This document shows, in pieces, positions 24,281 through 36,318 of a stretch of DNA of 64,000 bases. Both the position numbers and the translations under genes were made by a program. How positions within the stretch are numbered: the first letter of the stretch is position 1; the number at the start of each line of letters is the position of its first letter. Source of the stretch: Chlorophyllum brunneum. Taxonomy: Eukaryota > Basidiomycota > Agaricomycetes > Agaricales > Agaricaceae. The stretch is taken from positions 682,001-746,000 of the forward strand of contig OY756145.1 in NCBI GenBank assembly GCA_963576785.1. The letters are read 5' to 3'. The notes under the pieces are model-generated. The model did not search any database, was not told the origin of the DNA, and was given only the letters and a program-made list of their open reading frames with translations.

Positions 24281-24351
24281 AGCAAAGCGGTTGTTGGATT
24301 CGGCCGCGCTTGTTAAAGCGTTCGCTCTCCAGCCCATACCCTCGTTCTACA
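24281..24351 (+). repeat. 71-bp direct repeat, copy 2 (CpG-retaining)
   Basis: Keeps seven CpG dinucleotides and abuts the family A fragment that starts at 24352. Confidence 0.85.
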
Positions 24352-24392
24352 CACTTCACCCTTGACTTCGCCAACTATCTCTATAACACACC

Positions 24393-25210
24393 ATGCCCGC
24401 CGAACGCCAACTTACTCCATACCCCTACCTCAAAGAATTCAATGAACTTGTCCCAGAAAGAACCAGCCATGAGGAACTCATGGAAGGAGAAACCCTAGTC
24501 GACACCATGATACTATTAGGTGCAGCAATGAAAGCAACCCAAGAAGGCACATCTAAAATAATGGACACCTTATCCGATGCCACTCCGAGACTCAACCAGT
24601 TCATCATTGATGAAGGAAGGAGAGACCAATTGGAGAGACACTTATATGAAATCAACGATGACCTGCAACTTATTGTCATCTCCAATATGCAAGCTCGGAT
24701 GCACAGCATCCTCGTAGCCCTAGCTGAACGACTCAATATGTACGAGTCAAGGAGTACAGACAATCTCTCCCACCATATTGTCAACCGACTACTTGTTAGT
24801 AACAACCCGTTCCCCATCCAACATCATATCTGTCATAAATAGCAACAGCCGCCGACCAACTACTTCACCCCGACATCAAAGAAGAAGTAGCCCATCTACA
24901 AACTATCCTCACCACGGTAGTACCCCCCATCATACCTATGACCTTCCACCCACTGCAAGGATATAACACATTGAAATCGGAAGGCAAAAAGGACAACAAA
25001 TACTGGAGAGGCATAGTGCATAAGCTCTTAGGCAATCACACCAATGATAACACCAGGTACAATAATCACACTCACTTTCTGTTCAAAGAAGGACCGCCAC
25101 ATGCATCCCTCTGGATTGGCTTAAGACATGTCGACAAAGCACCTCTCATCGGAGGAAACAAGAAGGACTTGGCCAGAGCTCTGGGAGCGGCCATACCTAT
25201 GAACGAGTAA
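24393..25210 (+). pseudogene. Chromovirus ORF3, family A fragment, frameshifted
   Basis: ATG at 24393 opens a frame nearly identical to element 4 ORF3 for 149 codons. A deletion of about 20 bp next to the HxC group (near 24840) then throws it into a stop. The rest resumes in another frame at about 24938 and runs to the terminal PMNE and TAA at 25210. The FLFKEGPPHASLWIGLR motif is retained. Confidence 0.8.
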
Positions 25211-25317
25211 ATGCTCATCGTGTTTTCCTACCTTCTCCAAATTCCGTATGCTTTATTTTACAAAGGACCTTTACAGTAATACGCATCATGAGGACATGAA
25301 GCTTGAAAGAGAGGTAT

Positions 25318-25611
25318 TGTTATGAACTATAGATAGACCGTTCATTCCTATCTTGCGCCCATTACCTCATGTACCCTCATACTTGTTTCACTTCTCGTTT
25401 CACTCCCTGTTTCACCCCTAAAGGCTATGCCTCCCATCTGACTTGTTTACTCCTCTCCCTTATTATTAGCTGACACCACTAGTATATAAAGTGTAGTAAT
25501 ACTTGATGTATTCCTTACACTTTACCAATCGTATCATCCCTTTTTCCTTTCTCTACTTTCTTTCCTTTATCCAAAGGCTTGCAACCTGAGTCAGAGACTA
25601 AGGTCGTAACA
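25318..25611 (+). repeat. Family A LTR (plus orientation)
   Basis: 294 bp from TGTTATGAACTATAG to GGTCGTAACA, the reverse complement layout of the element 1 LTRs. It includes TAGTATATAAAGTG and ACACTTTACCAA. Confidence 0.88.
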
Positions 25612-26711
25612 ATGATGACATAGCTCTCTTCGAGACCCTATTCAATACAGATGTTGCCAAGACCACATCTGACATAGAAGTTACCGAGACCCCATTCAAT
25701 ACAGAAATTGCCGAAACCACATTCAATTTAGAAATCGCTGAGACCTATGAAAACAAAGAATCCAAAACATCCAATATAGAAGTCACCAAAACCCATGAGA
25801 ACAAACACAGTAAACCAGAGACAGAATCAGAGATGGCTGATGAAATCAACTTCCCAAAGAACCTAGCCCCAGAACCAGGATACTTCAATGGAGATAGAAC
25901 CAAATTTGATGATTGGTGGAGAGCAATGTCCTTATGGACACTCTTCAACAAGATTGATGATAACAAACAGAAGATAATTGGAGTATTAGTATGAATGAAG
26001 GGAGGACTAGCAGGCCTATACACCAATTCCAAGTTACAGACAATTCAGGACAAGAAAACACTGGTATTCAATGACTTTGCAAAGAAGATAGTAGCCACCT
26101 TCTCCTTGGGGAATAGGAAAGCAATAGCAGAAGGGGAAATTGAGTTGTTCAAACAGGGAAAGAGGAACACCACAGACTTCTTAATAGAGTTTGAAGCATT
26201 GAAGACCCAAGTAGGAACAGATGACGTACATGCCATATTCCTCCTCAAACAATACACTAGAGCAGACATTATCCAAACCATTGTAGGCTATCCAGCAGCC
26301 TCAATCCCAGACACATACAGCAAATGGAGGAATATGATTCTTGTAGTAGGACAAGGATACAAAATGACAGACATCATCCGAGAAGATATCAGAACAAGCA
26401 CAGGAGTCACATATGGAGGTGGAGGACAACCAATGGAAATTGGTAGACAGAGGGCAGACACTGATCAGAATGGCAAGCCAAGGTGTTTCAACTGTAACCT
26501 ATATGGGCATATTGCCAAATATTGCTGTAAGAAGACAAAGGTTGCATATACCAAGATAATATGCTATAATTGTGGCAAACAAGGTCACATCTCGAAGAAT
26601 TGTAAAGCACCAAAGAAAGTGCACATCAAGGAAGTCACCAAGAAGATAGAAGAAGAGGCAAAAGAGGATTTGCCAAAGGCTCCGAGTAGGCACAAACCCA
26701 TGAGCCAATAA
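25612..26711 (+). pseudogene. Chromovirus gag remnant, element 3
   Basis: The acidic repeats and the EPGYFNGDRTKFDDWWRAM region read in one frame up to a TGA at 25992-25994, an arginine codon in family A. The frame then continues from 25995 for 238 codons to 26711. Both zinc knuckles are present, though the first reads CFNCNLYGHIAKYC. The first 50 or so residues are lost at the junction with the LTR. Confidence 0.85.
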
Positions 26712-26732
26712 ACCTAGAGTTCCTGTTTTACT

Positions 26733-29700
26733 TCACAATAGATAATATGTGATTCCACAGAAATAGAACTCGACGTACAAACTTCTCCTCAACTCAACAA
26801 TCAGAACAAAGAAAGGACCCAAACAAATCACCACACTGGTGGATTCTGGATGTACCCACATATGCATAGCACAGAGAATAGTAGAAGAAGAATAAATCAC
26901 AACCAAACCCCTCAAAACCCCAATATGAGTAATTAATGCTGATGGAACCGAGAACAAGAAAGGAGAAATAACAGACACAGTACAACTGGTACTAAGCAAT
27001 GGCAAACACACGGAAGAGATCGAAGTAATGGTAATACAACTGGAGAGTGCAGACCTATATCTCGGACATGACTGGCTAGTCAAGCACAACCCAGAAATTG
27101 ACTGGACAAACAACATAATATGCTTCAATAGATGTCCAAAGGATTGCACCACACACCACAATGACATACAGTTCAACAAAAGGATATGCATGGTGAAGAA
27201 ACACATGGAGGAAAAGAAAACTGATCAAACAAACCTGGAAGACCTACTGACATACCTATAGCAATATACACACCTATTCAACAAGAAGAACTTTGACAAA
27301 CTGCCAGAACACATGATATAGGACCATGAAATAAATCTGACAGAAGATGCACCACTGGTACTACAGTCCAAAGTCTACCCAATGACATTAACAGAGAAAC
27401 AAGAACTGCAGAAATTCCTTGATGAAAATATTGCCTCAGGACAAATTCGACTATCACAATCTCCCTACACCACCCTATGCTTCTTTATACCCAAAAAAGA
27501 TAGAACCAAACAACTGGTACAAGACTACAAGAAGCTAAATGAACACATGATCAAAGACAAAATACCACTTCTGCTAAGTGAAGTTATTGACAGACTCAAG
27601 AATGCAAAAGTCTTTAACAAACTTGACATCATCTGGGGATACAACAACGTTAGGATAAGAGAAGGCGATGAATGGAAAGCAGCATTTGTAACAAATAATG
27701 GACTATTCTCATGTTTTTTGGAATGAGTAACTTGCCAGTAACATTCCAAAGGATGATGAACACTGTCTTTTGAGAGATGCTACATGAAGGAGCAGTCGTC
27801 AACTACATGGATGACTTTGTCATCCCCAGGACCACATAACAGGAACTTGAAGACAGGACAAAACGGTTTCTTGATATTGCAGCAAAACACCAACTGTACT
27901 TCAAAAGATCAAAGTACTTATTTGATGCGAAAGAAATACCTATATTAGGATTTGTGGTTGGACAAGGCAGTGTTAAAATGGAGGAGGAGAAGGTGAAAGT
28001 GGTAAAAGAATGGCCAACACCCAAATCCCTAAAAGATGTCGAGAAATTCCTAGGATTTGAGAACTTCTACTGACAATTCATTCACGACTTCAGCAACATA
28101 GCAGCCCCACTACATGAGTTGAAGAAAAAAGACATGCAATGGGAATGGATGGAATGACAGCAGCAAGCCTTTGAAAGAATCAAAGAAAAGGTCACAAGCA
28201 AACTGGTACTAGCAATGCTGCAAGACAAGGGTCAATACAGAGTAGAAGTGGACACATCAGGATATGGAGTAGGAGTAGTACTATTACAAAAACAGGAAGA
28301 ACACTGGCACCCAATCGCATTCCACTCAAGAATAATGACACCTGCAGAACAAAACTATCAAATCTATAACAAAGAATTACTCACCATTCGAGAAGCAATC
28401 AAGACCTGGAAACAATACTTACTTGACACAGACAAACTATTCGAAATATGGACTGATCACAAGAACCTAGAATATTTCCGAAAACCACAACAACTTACAG
28501 GACAACAAGCGAGGTGGCAGATAGAGCTACAGGAATACCATTACATACTGAAACACATCCCTGGAAAAACCAACACAAAGGCCAACATCTTATCAAGACT
28601 AACAAAAACTGACACCACCCAAGACAATACTAACATCATTTTACTATCTGACCACTTATTCGACAACAATACAATTACTGCAATCTGACAAATCTGGGAG
28701 ATCTCAGGAGAAGAGGATCTGAAACACCGACTACAAAAGGAGACAAAAAGGGAAATACAGTGGCTAAAGGAAAAGGAAAAATGACCAGAGGAGATATGGG
28801 AGACAGATGGAGTACCAATGTTCAAAGAAAGAATATATGTCCTGCCCAACAGCCAAATACAACAAGAAATACTTCGACAACACCATGACAAAACAGATGT
28901 AGAACACCCAGGACAACACCAAATAATTGAACTCCTTAAACGGAGTTATTGGTAGTCTCATATGTGTAATAATGTCAAATGATACATCAGAGGGTATGAA
29001 GCATACCAACAAAACAAAATACTCCAAACAAGACTGACAACACATCTCCATCCACTACCAACACCAGCGGAACCTTGGGAGGAAATATCAATTGACATGA
29101 TAGGACCACTACCAGAATCAGAAGGATATGATACAATACTTGTCATAGTCAATCGTTTCAGCAAAATGATCAGATTGCATGCAGTCAACACCACCTTAAC
29201 ATCCGAGGAGCTAGGAGATATCTACCAAGATGACATATGGAGAATACATGGAATACCCCACAGAATCATTAGTAATAGAGGGCCACAATTTGTATCCAAA
29301 TTCATGGCAGAACTATGCTGAGCAACAGGAACCCAGCAAAACTTATCCATGGCATATCACTCACAAACTGACAGTCAAACAGAGCGCATCAACCAGGAGG
29401 TCGAGACATACCTCAGAAATGTAATAAACCATGTGCAAAACAACTGGAAAAAATGGCTAGCCACAGCGGAATTCCAATATAATGACAAAACCCACACAGC
29501 CACCAGATATTTGCCATTCGAAATAGTTTATGAATGACATCCCTGGAAAGGAGATATAACAAATATCACCAAAGTACCTGCAATCACAGAACAAATATAG
29601 GAGTTACAAAACATGCAACAAGAGACAATGAAGATGTTACAACACAGCCAGAGACAAATGGAGAAATACAACAGCACCAAACTGGAACACAAGTATACTT

Positions 29701-30151
29701 CAGGAGAACAAGTTTGGCTCGAAGCAAGTAACATCAGGACAACGAGACCAACCAAGAAGCTGGATCACAAATGATATGGACTGTTCAGGATAAAAGCAAA
29801 AATAGGTGAAATGAGTTACCAACCGGAGTTATCTGAAACATAGGCAATACATGATGTGTTTAACAGCAGACTCCTCTCCCCCTATCGAAAACCCGAGTTC
29901 AACAGCCAGTGCACCCCACTGTTACTGATGCCCAAGATCATCAACGATGAAGAACAATATGAAGTAGAAGAGATCCGAGGACACTGTATAAGAGGACAGC
30001 AAAATCAATTCCTAGTACACTGAAAAGGTTATACCTCCAAAGAAGACACATGGGAGGATGAGTCAGAATTGGAAAATGCTAAGGAGGCAGTTCAAGAATT
30101 TTTAGACAAGATTTTGAGGACAAAACCTATAAAAAGGGGGAGTAAAAAGTG
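26733..30151 (+). pseudogene. Chromovirus pol remnant, element 3
   Basis: All pol domains can be followed: a protease-like DSG region near 26,840, reverse transcriptase at 27,382-28,070 with YMDD at about 27,807, RNase H at 28,215-28,688, integrase at 28,900-29,540 and a chromodomain-like end near 29,950-30,120. The frame is broken by many stops, of which at least six are TGA at conserved arginine codons, plus indels such as one near 27,710. Confidence 0.85.
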
Positions 30152-30251
30152 ACAATTATGAACAACAAACCTCGCATTACAAGAGATCACTACACCCAAT
30201 GCACCTTATGCTGTACACCCTAGACTTTGCCAATTACCTCCACAATACACC

Positions 30252-31130
30252 ATGCATGCCAAATGCAAAACTACCCCCTTCCCAGCCAATGATACAGAGT
30301 TCGAACAAGAGCTCAACAACCTCCTTGACACCCAGTCCACTGAAGACCAGATTGAACACTATACCGCCACAACCAAAGGACTCACATACATTGCCCACAC
30401 CATCAACAACCTCCAAATCCAAGCCAAAGCCCTAAGCCATATCTTACTCATCACCACCACCAAAGCCCTCCCAGCTGCCATGTCAACCGAAAACCACAAA
30501 CTCATGAAGGAGTTATTGGATAAAGCAGCCACCGATCTTAATGTATTGGTGCACTTTGATGCAAAGAAATGCATCCAAAGTGCCTTAATCATGACAGGCA
30601 AAAGATTCAACTACCTCACTGACTTTAGCAACAATCCCACCTATAGACTCGCTCAAAGGCTAATGGATCTTGATTTATACATCCCTACTACCTTACCCAA
30701 CAAACCACCCTACCACAAAGATGACAAACAGGAATGGTTAGATGAAAGAATAGAGGGAATTGACAAATCAGTCCCAGACTACCTAATGGAACTGGATATG
30801 CAAGACAAAGTAGACTACCTCCTTATACAACAACCTGACATGGACCCACCATCCAAACCTATAATATTTAACCCGCCACCATCATATCTTATACTCAAGA
30901 ATGGAGGACAGTTCGAAGAAAACTACTGGGAAGAGATAGTACACAACCTCATTGCCACTGAAACAAATAACACCGCAACATTTCAAGGATGCACTGTAGC
31001 CCTCTTCAGGGGAGGACAAGACTATGCTCCCTTCTGGATTGGATGTTAATGCAAGTCAGAAACCCCAATGATCAGACCTACTAAACAACAACTCATCAAC
31101 ACCTTATACAAAGAATAAGACAACAAGTAG
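30252..31130 (+). pseudogene. Chromovirus ORF3, element 3 (family B)
   Basis: A frame of 265 codons from the ATG at 30252 to 31049, ending at a TAA where element 2 has an arginine codon just after the APFWIGC motif. The remaining 25 or so codons continue in frame to a TAG near 31130. It is the best preserved family B ORF3 and aligns over its full length with element 2. Confidence 0.75.
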
Positions 31131-31170
31131 ACAGCAATACTTCATGTTATGAATGTAAAAAGGGAGGTAT

Positions 31171-31475
31171 TGTTATGAACTATAGATAGACAGTACATTC
31201 TTATCATGTGTCCATCATACTCATTATTTTTATGTATCCATTTTATCTTCTATTTTATCCCTTATGGCTATACTCCTACTGACTCGTTCTACTTGCCCCC
31301 TATGACTCCTTTACCCTACTCCCTTATTCTTAGCTACCACCACTAGTATATAAAGTGTAGTAATACTTGATGTATTCCTTATACTTTACCAATCATATCA
31401 TCCCTTTCTCTTCTCTCTACTTTCTAGTCTTTATCCAAAGACTTGCAATCTGAGTCCTAGACTAAGGCCGTAACA
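31171..31475 (+). repeat. Family B LTR, 3' LTR of element 3
   Basis: 305 bp, TGTTATGAACTATAG to GGCCGTAACA, preceded by the polypurine stretch AAAAAGGGAGGTAT. It is clearly more diverged from family A LTRs than those are from each other. Confidence 0.85.
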
Positions 31476-31564
31476 TCGGCTGGGCCATTCTTTCAGCCGG
31501 ATATATGCTTAACCTTCAGCTGAGGCTTGAAGTGTTCCATATAGGCTGCCCAACGGGCTTGACA

Positions 31565-33420
31565 TCAATTAAGGGTTTGGGATTCCTTGAATTGGAATAA
31601 GTTCTCATGATTGCTCCATACAATGCATTTGTGTTTGGCTCCTTCCAAATGGTGGTGCCCTCTTAAGGCTTGTATGATAGCTAGCCATTCTTGCTCTGAG
31701 CAGTGGTAGTTTTGTTCTGTTGAGTTGAATGCTCTGGAGATAAAGGCAATCAGGTACTTTACTCCATTATCATTGCATTGGGTGAGGACAGCTTCTGAGG
31801 CATATACAGAGGCATTGGTTTCGATTTCAAAAGGTTTGTCAAGATCTGGCACAATCAAAATAGACTTCTCCATGAAGCATTTCTTCAGATCTTCGAAGGT
31901 GGTTTGGTGCTTATTGGTCCAATGGAATTTAATATTCTTGGACATGAGGGAGTTTAGTGGTGCAACGTGTTATGCATAATTCTTGATGAATCTTCTGTAG
32001 AAGTTACAGAATCCAATAAATTTTCACACATCACAGGTTGTTTTGGGTATTGGCCAATTCTTGATTCCTTCAAGTTTGGCTGCATCCATTTCAATGGATG
32101 ATGGGGAGATTACAGCACTGAGGTACTCGAGGTGTTGTTTCTTGAATTCACATTTCTTGGGCTTGAGAAATAGGTCATATTCACGAAGTAGTTTTAATAC
32201 TTCATGGGTAAGGCATTGGAGTTCTTCTTGTGTTTTGGCATGTATGAGAATATCATCCATATATACAAGGACTCCTCCTTTGTCAATCAAGGGGTGGAAT
32301 ATGTGGTCCATCATGGATTGGAAAGTGGCTGGGGAGTTGCACATCCCAAAGAACATCATAGTTGGCTCATATAGGCCTTTTGGTGTTCTGAATACAGCTT
32401 TTCATTCATTGCCTTTTCGGATATGGATATTGTTGTATCCAGCATGTACATCAAGTTTGGTAAACCAATTTGATCCTTTAAATTTGTCGAGTAGTGACAA
32501 AATGAGTGGGATTGGGTATGCATTCTTGATGGTATGACTATTGAGATATTGATAGTCTTGACATGGATGGAGTTTTCCATCTTTCTTTCCTACAAAGAAG
32601 AAAGGTGAGGCCATAGGTGATTCTGATTGTTGAATATAACCTTTGGCTAGGTTCTCCTCGATGAACTTATCGAGTTCATTAGTTTCTTGGGGTAATAGTT
32701 GATAGGCAGGTCCAGCTTTTGGTTCAAAGGATTCTTTCATCTCAATCTTGTAATCCCATGGTCGAGTGGGTAGGTATTGTGAAGCAGCTTGTTTACTAAA
32801 TATATTGAGGTAGTCATGAAAATTGGCTGGTACAATTTTCAGAGGGTCAGTCTCTCTTTTCTCTCCATATTGCTGAGCAATAAACTGGGAGGCATTGGCT
32901 TTGAAGTTTATTTCTTCAAATGCAGCAGGTTCAAGGTAGATGTGGTTCACTTGTTCAGCTTTGTTTGTACTATCATCTATTGAGGTGACAAAGCAGTTAA
33001 GCTGGGGGTTGTCAATAAATAGAGCTCTCCATTTCATAGTTTTCCTTGACCAATCAACTTCTGGGTTAAATTGTGATAGCCAGGGCATTCCTAAGATTAG
33101 GTGTGGCATTCCTAGTCCAATGATTCTTGGTTTTAGAATCATTTGTTGTCCATCTATGGTAAGTCTAAGAACAGTATCATGGGTGGCTTATCCTTGTTTA
33201 TTGGTGGTTCCATCAGCATTAAGGATGGTGACTGGTGTGTCAAGTGGATGGGTTGGTAGGTTCCATCATTCTACAAGAGATGGGTCAATGTAATTTCTGG
33301 CTGCTTCTGAATCTAGGAGGGCAAGGTGTTTGGTAGTTGTGCTAGGTAAGTGGACAGTAGTTGGAACATAGATAGTATTGTTCTTTGGAACAATGTTAAT
33401 GGTGGTGATTTGTTCAGTAT
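31565..33420 (-). pseudogene. Gypsy pol remnant, element 5 (protease, RT, RNase H)
   Basis: Segments in order on the minus strand: a retropepsin-like region with LGMPWLSQFNPEVDW (about 33,080), RT start with DVHAGYNNIHIRKG (about 32,420), RT with YMDD (about 32,270) and YLSAVIS, and RNase H with an NASVYASEAVL segment (31565-31945). The residue after IET is N where RNase H normally has a catalytic D. Frame breaks occur near 32,400 and 31,990. Confidence 0.8.
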
Positions 33421-34219
33421 CAGGTTTGCAAGATGGCTTGGGTTAGGGGTAGTCATCATGTTGTGGCATTGAATAAGAAATCTGCAGTTTCTTTATAGTT
33501 TGAGATCTAAACACAGTAGCTAGTCTCTTCAGACAAAAGACTTGATTAGGTCTTCATTGGGATGACTATCTACAATATTGAAGAGTTCTTCTATCTCTTC
33601 ATCAGAGGGGTCTTCTATTATATTTGTAATTTGGGTAGACTTGAATCGTCACTTGCTTCAGTCGAAGCATTTGGACTTGTAAGCAGCATTCTTGGACATG
33701 CTGGCATGGTTCTTTCCACAGCTTCGTTGTGGGCAATTTCTGGAGAAATGTTCGGATGACTGCTTCTTTGAGTCGGCTGGTAAGGTCTTGCATAAAACAT
33801 TGAACTTGATGCTTTCGGAGTGCAATATTTCAAGCAATGGGAGGTATGTCATACTGAGTGATAATGTCCTGTTGAGCTAAAATTCTGTTGTAGATGTGCC
33901 ATTGTTGCTGCATTTCACATGGCTGTGTACCAAGCATTGATGTCATTTGGGGTGGGGTTCTGACTATAGACAAGCCTTTTGTAATATGAATCCAGTTCTT
34001 TAATGAAAAACATGATTTTGGTCTCTGCATGGGTGATTCTGGCTCAGGTACACATATTCTTGAATTGCTCAACATAGACTGCAGCAGGTCGTCCATTCTG
34101 GGTGACATTAGATAGTTGATTGATAGCGACAAGGGTGTCATTTGCAGGTAGAAACAAAGTGTCAAGTTCTGTGAGGAACTGTTTGATGGTCTGGGTAGGA
34201 CTGAAGACATTATTGGTGG

Positions 34220-35356
34220 TGTTACGGATTCGGCTACTAAGGGCAATCAAAGAGGATGTGACCTCTAGGGTATGGCCTTAATACCTATTTCAGCCAAATA
34301 ACTGGATAAGCAAACATTATCAAACTGTCGTTACTCAACCAAGAAATGGGAATCCCATTTATCTCGTAGCTCTAAGTGATAAGGGCAAGTAGAGAATAGG
34401 CAGTTAAGCAATCTTCTATTGATTGACAGCAACTGTCAATGGAAACTCTTCTTGGGTGATCAAGAAGGCTATCTCTGTAGAAGATCAAAGCTTGAGCTTT
34501 GACTTCCCAATACAGTCGGCTATTTATACTAACTACTTCTTTTCTATAAATACTATGGAGTATAGATAACAAGACTGAAACACATTTCACAATGTAAAAC
34601 TGATAGATATAAAACTTCAAGGTGAAACACTACTAAAAATAAATGTAAAACTGATAAAGATGAAACAGCTAAACATAGAGCAAAGTGAAACTGATGATGG
34701 TGAAACGGATGAGTGCTTACTCATTTTCAGAGATCTCCAATGACAATGATGGAGATTCATCAGAACAGCTACAGTCGCAAAATACGTAGGATGAAGTGGT
34801 AGAAGATGATGACGACGATGGTAGTGATGGAAAAACTGCATCCATAGGATGGTCGGAGTCAGATAATAGGGATGACGTAGATGCGATTGGTTCTTCAGAG
34901 AGATAGGACTCGAGTGACTCGACAAAGGCTCGAGTAGATCACAATAGCGGATGAGGAGAATTGTTGCTGTCACTGCTGGGCACAGCAGGTTCATTGTCTG
35001 GTGATAAGTCTTTAGGTCGCATTTCTATGCAGTAGATTCCATCGGCAATTTGTTGGTGAATGAGCACTTCGAGTACTAGACCACGAGTATACATGTAAGG
35101 ATGGATGTACTGCATAGTTTCTTCGGTGGTTGGTTGTGCTTTCCAACCATTGTTCCAGGCACCATAGAGGTTGTTCTCAATGGTGCATAAGTAGAGTCCA
35201 TTGGTATTGCATATGTGTAAGTATGGTGCATATTTCCAGGCTAGTCGAAGTAGAGAGTCAATAATGGTGTCATTGGATTGTGGTGGTGGGACAAGTGGTA
35301 TTGCTTCTGGAAACTTGTCGTAACCTTTGATGTAGGTTCGAGGTTTGGACATAACA
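34220..35356 (-). repeat. 1,137-bp solo LTR inserted in element 5 gag
   Basis: On the minus strand it runs from TGTTATGTCC to ATCCGTAACA. It is flanked by identical 5-bp direct repeats GGTGG (34215-34219 and 35357-35361), and removing it restores the gag frame. A diverged second copy is at 51039-52127. No internal retroelement genes are attached, hence a solo LTR. Confidence 0.82.
34939..35348 (-). CDS. ORF inside the 1,137-bp LTR, unknown
   Basis: About 136 codons from an ATG eight bases inside the LTR end (MSKPRTYIKGYDKF) to a stop near 34939. A region rich in Ser/Asp/Glu follows in the same LTR. It has a compositionally normal, tryptophan- and tyrosine-containing sequence with no domain I recognise. 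The second LTR copy carries the homologous stretch with stops. It could be the tail of an internal ORF reading into the LTR, or chance. Confidence 0.35.
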
Positions 35357-36318
35357 GGTGGTGTGTGAGATGGTGTAGGCTTGTTTCTATTCCTTGGCCA
35401 ATCCTTCCATATTGAGGAGGGTGTACATGATTTTGGACTTGTTGTTTGGTAGATTGTTGGACTGTGATGCGAAGTAGATCTGGAGGTTCTGCTTCCAGTT
35501 GGGATAGTCAAGCAGATCACTATAGAAAACAGTGGGCTTTGGGAGCTTGGGGTCTGGCATGTTTGATTCTGTGGGTGAGTTTGGTGGTGAGCTCGCTTGG
35601 GAGTTTGATGGGGATGATTGGCAGGTTTGTGGCTGTTGGGTTGTCTTGAGTATAATTGGAGGTCCTGGTGTTCTGGTCGTCTGCTAGTAGGTACTGGTAG
35701 GTACCACTAGTTGGGTTGTCTGGTAGCTGGTTGACTGATAGTTGGTTATCTGGCTGGTTTGACTTTATTGAGCTTCCCTTTCTCTTTGTTCTCGGAGTAG
35801 CTGGAGGACTCCAGTGAGTGGGTTTGGTGGGTTTGATATATTGTCATCGAATTCATATTAGGGCTCAAGTTCTGGTGTCTGGGGTAGTGGCTCTTTAGAG
35901 TGCTTACTTCCATGTTCAGAGTACTCGGGGTTGTCTGAGTGTTCAGACTTGGTAGAGACAGTTTCTCTGTACTATTGGTCAGACTGCTGGGATTGCTGGG
36001 ATTGCTGTGATTGTTGTCTTGAGATTGCTTGTTGTGCCCAGTCAGATTGTGTATAAGCAGGTGTCTGATAAGACTCTGAACTCTGTCTTGGGATAGGTTC
36101 ACTGGTTCTAATCCTACTAGCTGTGGCACTAGTCAAGGGTTATTCAAAGGGTTGGGAAGTGGTTGAGGTGGACCATTGGATGGAGGCTAGTAGGGAATAT
36201 TGAACTGGTTTTGGGAGGTTCATTGAGTAGGCTCAATACTGTAAGGCTCTGCAGTCTTGGATTGTGATTTAGTCCTGTAGACCGGAGGTACAGGTGGAGT
36301 AGTCTCCTTTTGCTTCAT

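Larger units (their letters stand above)
24352..25611 (+). mobile_element. 3' fragment of a family A chromovirus
   Basis: Contains about 40 bp upstream of ORF3, a broken ORF3, the polypurine stretch and one LTR, in plus orientation. Everything 5' of ORF3 is absent. It abuts element 3 gag sequence on its right. Confidence 0.85.
25612..31475 (+). mobile_element. Family B chromovirus, element 3, decayed, lacking its own 5' LTR
   Basis: Plus-strand copy with gag lacking its N-terminus, pol, ORF3 and a 3' LTR. The left end abuts a family A LTR instead of its own 5' LTR and leader. Pol carries many CGA-to-TGA stops. It lies opposite in orientation to element 2, about 2 kb away. Confidence 0.85.
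31476..36318 (-). mobile_element. Second Gypsy lineage (element 5), truncated at RNase H
   Basis: Minus-strand gag, protease, reverse transcriptase and RNase H of a Gypsy element distinct from the chromoviruses. The integrase end is missing where it meets the element 3 LTR at 31475. Its gag is split by a 1,137-bp LTR insertion (34220-35356). Stops are scattered throughout. Confidence 0.8.
33602..36318 (-). pseudogene. Gypsy gag remnant, element 5, split by an LTR
   Basis: Gag starts at about 36318 (MKQKETTPPVPPVYRTKSQ), is proline/serine/glutamine-rich, then enters a capsid-like region (DYPNWKQNLQIYFASQS, near 35,480). The capsid continues after the inserted LTR with TIKQFLTELDTLFLPAND (near 34,170). 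Deleting 34220-35356 and one target copy restores this frame. A zinc-knuckle-like stretch occurs near 33,700. Confidence 0.7.
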
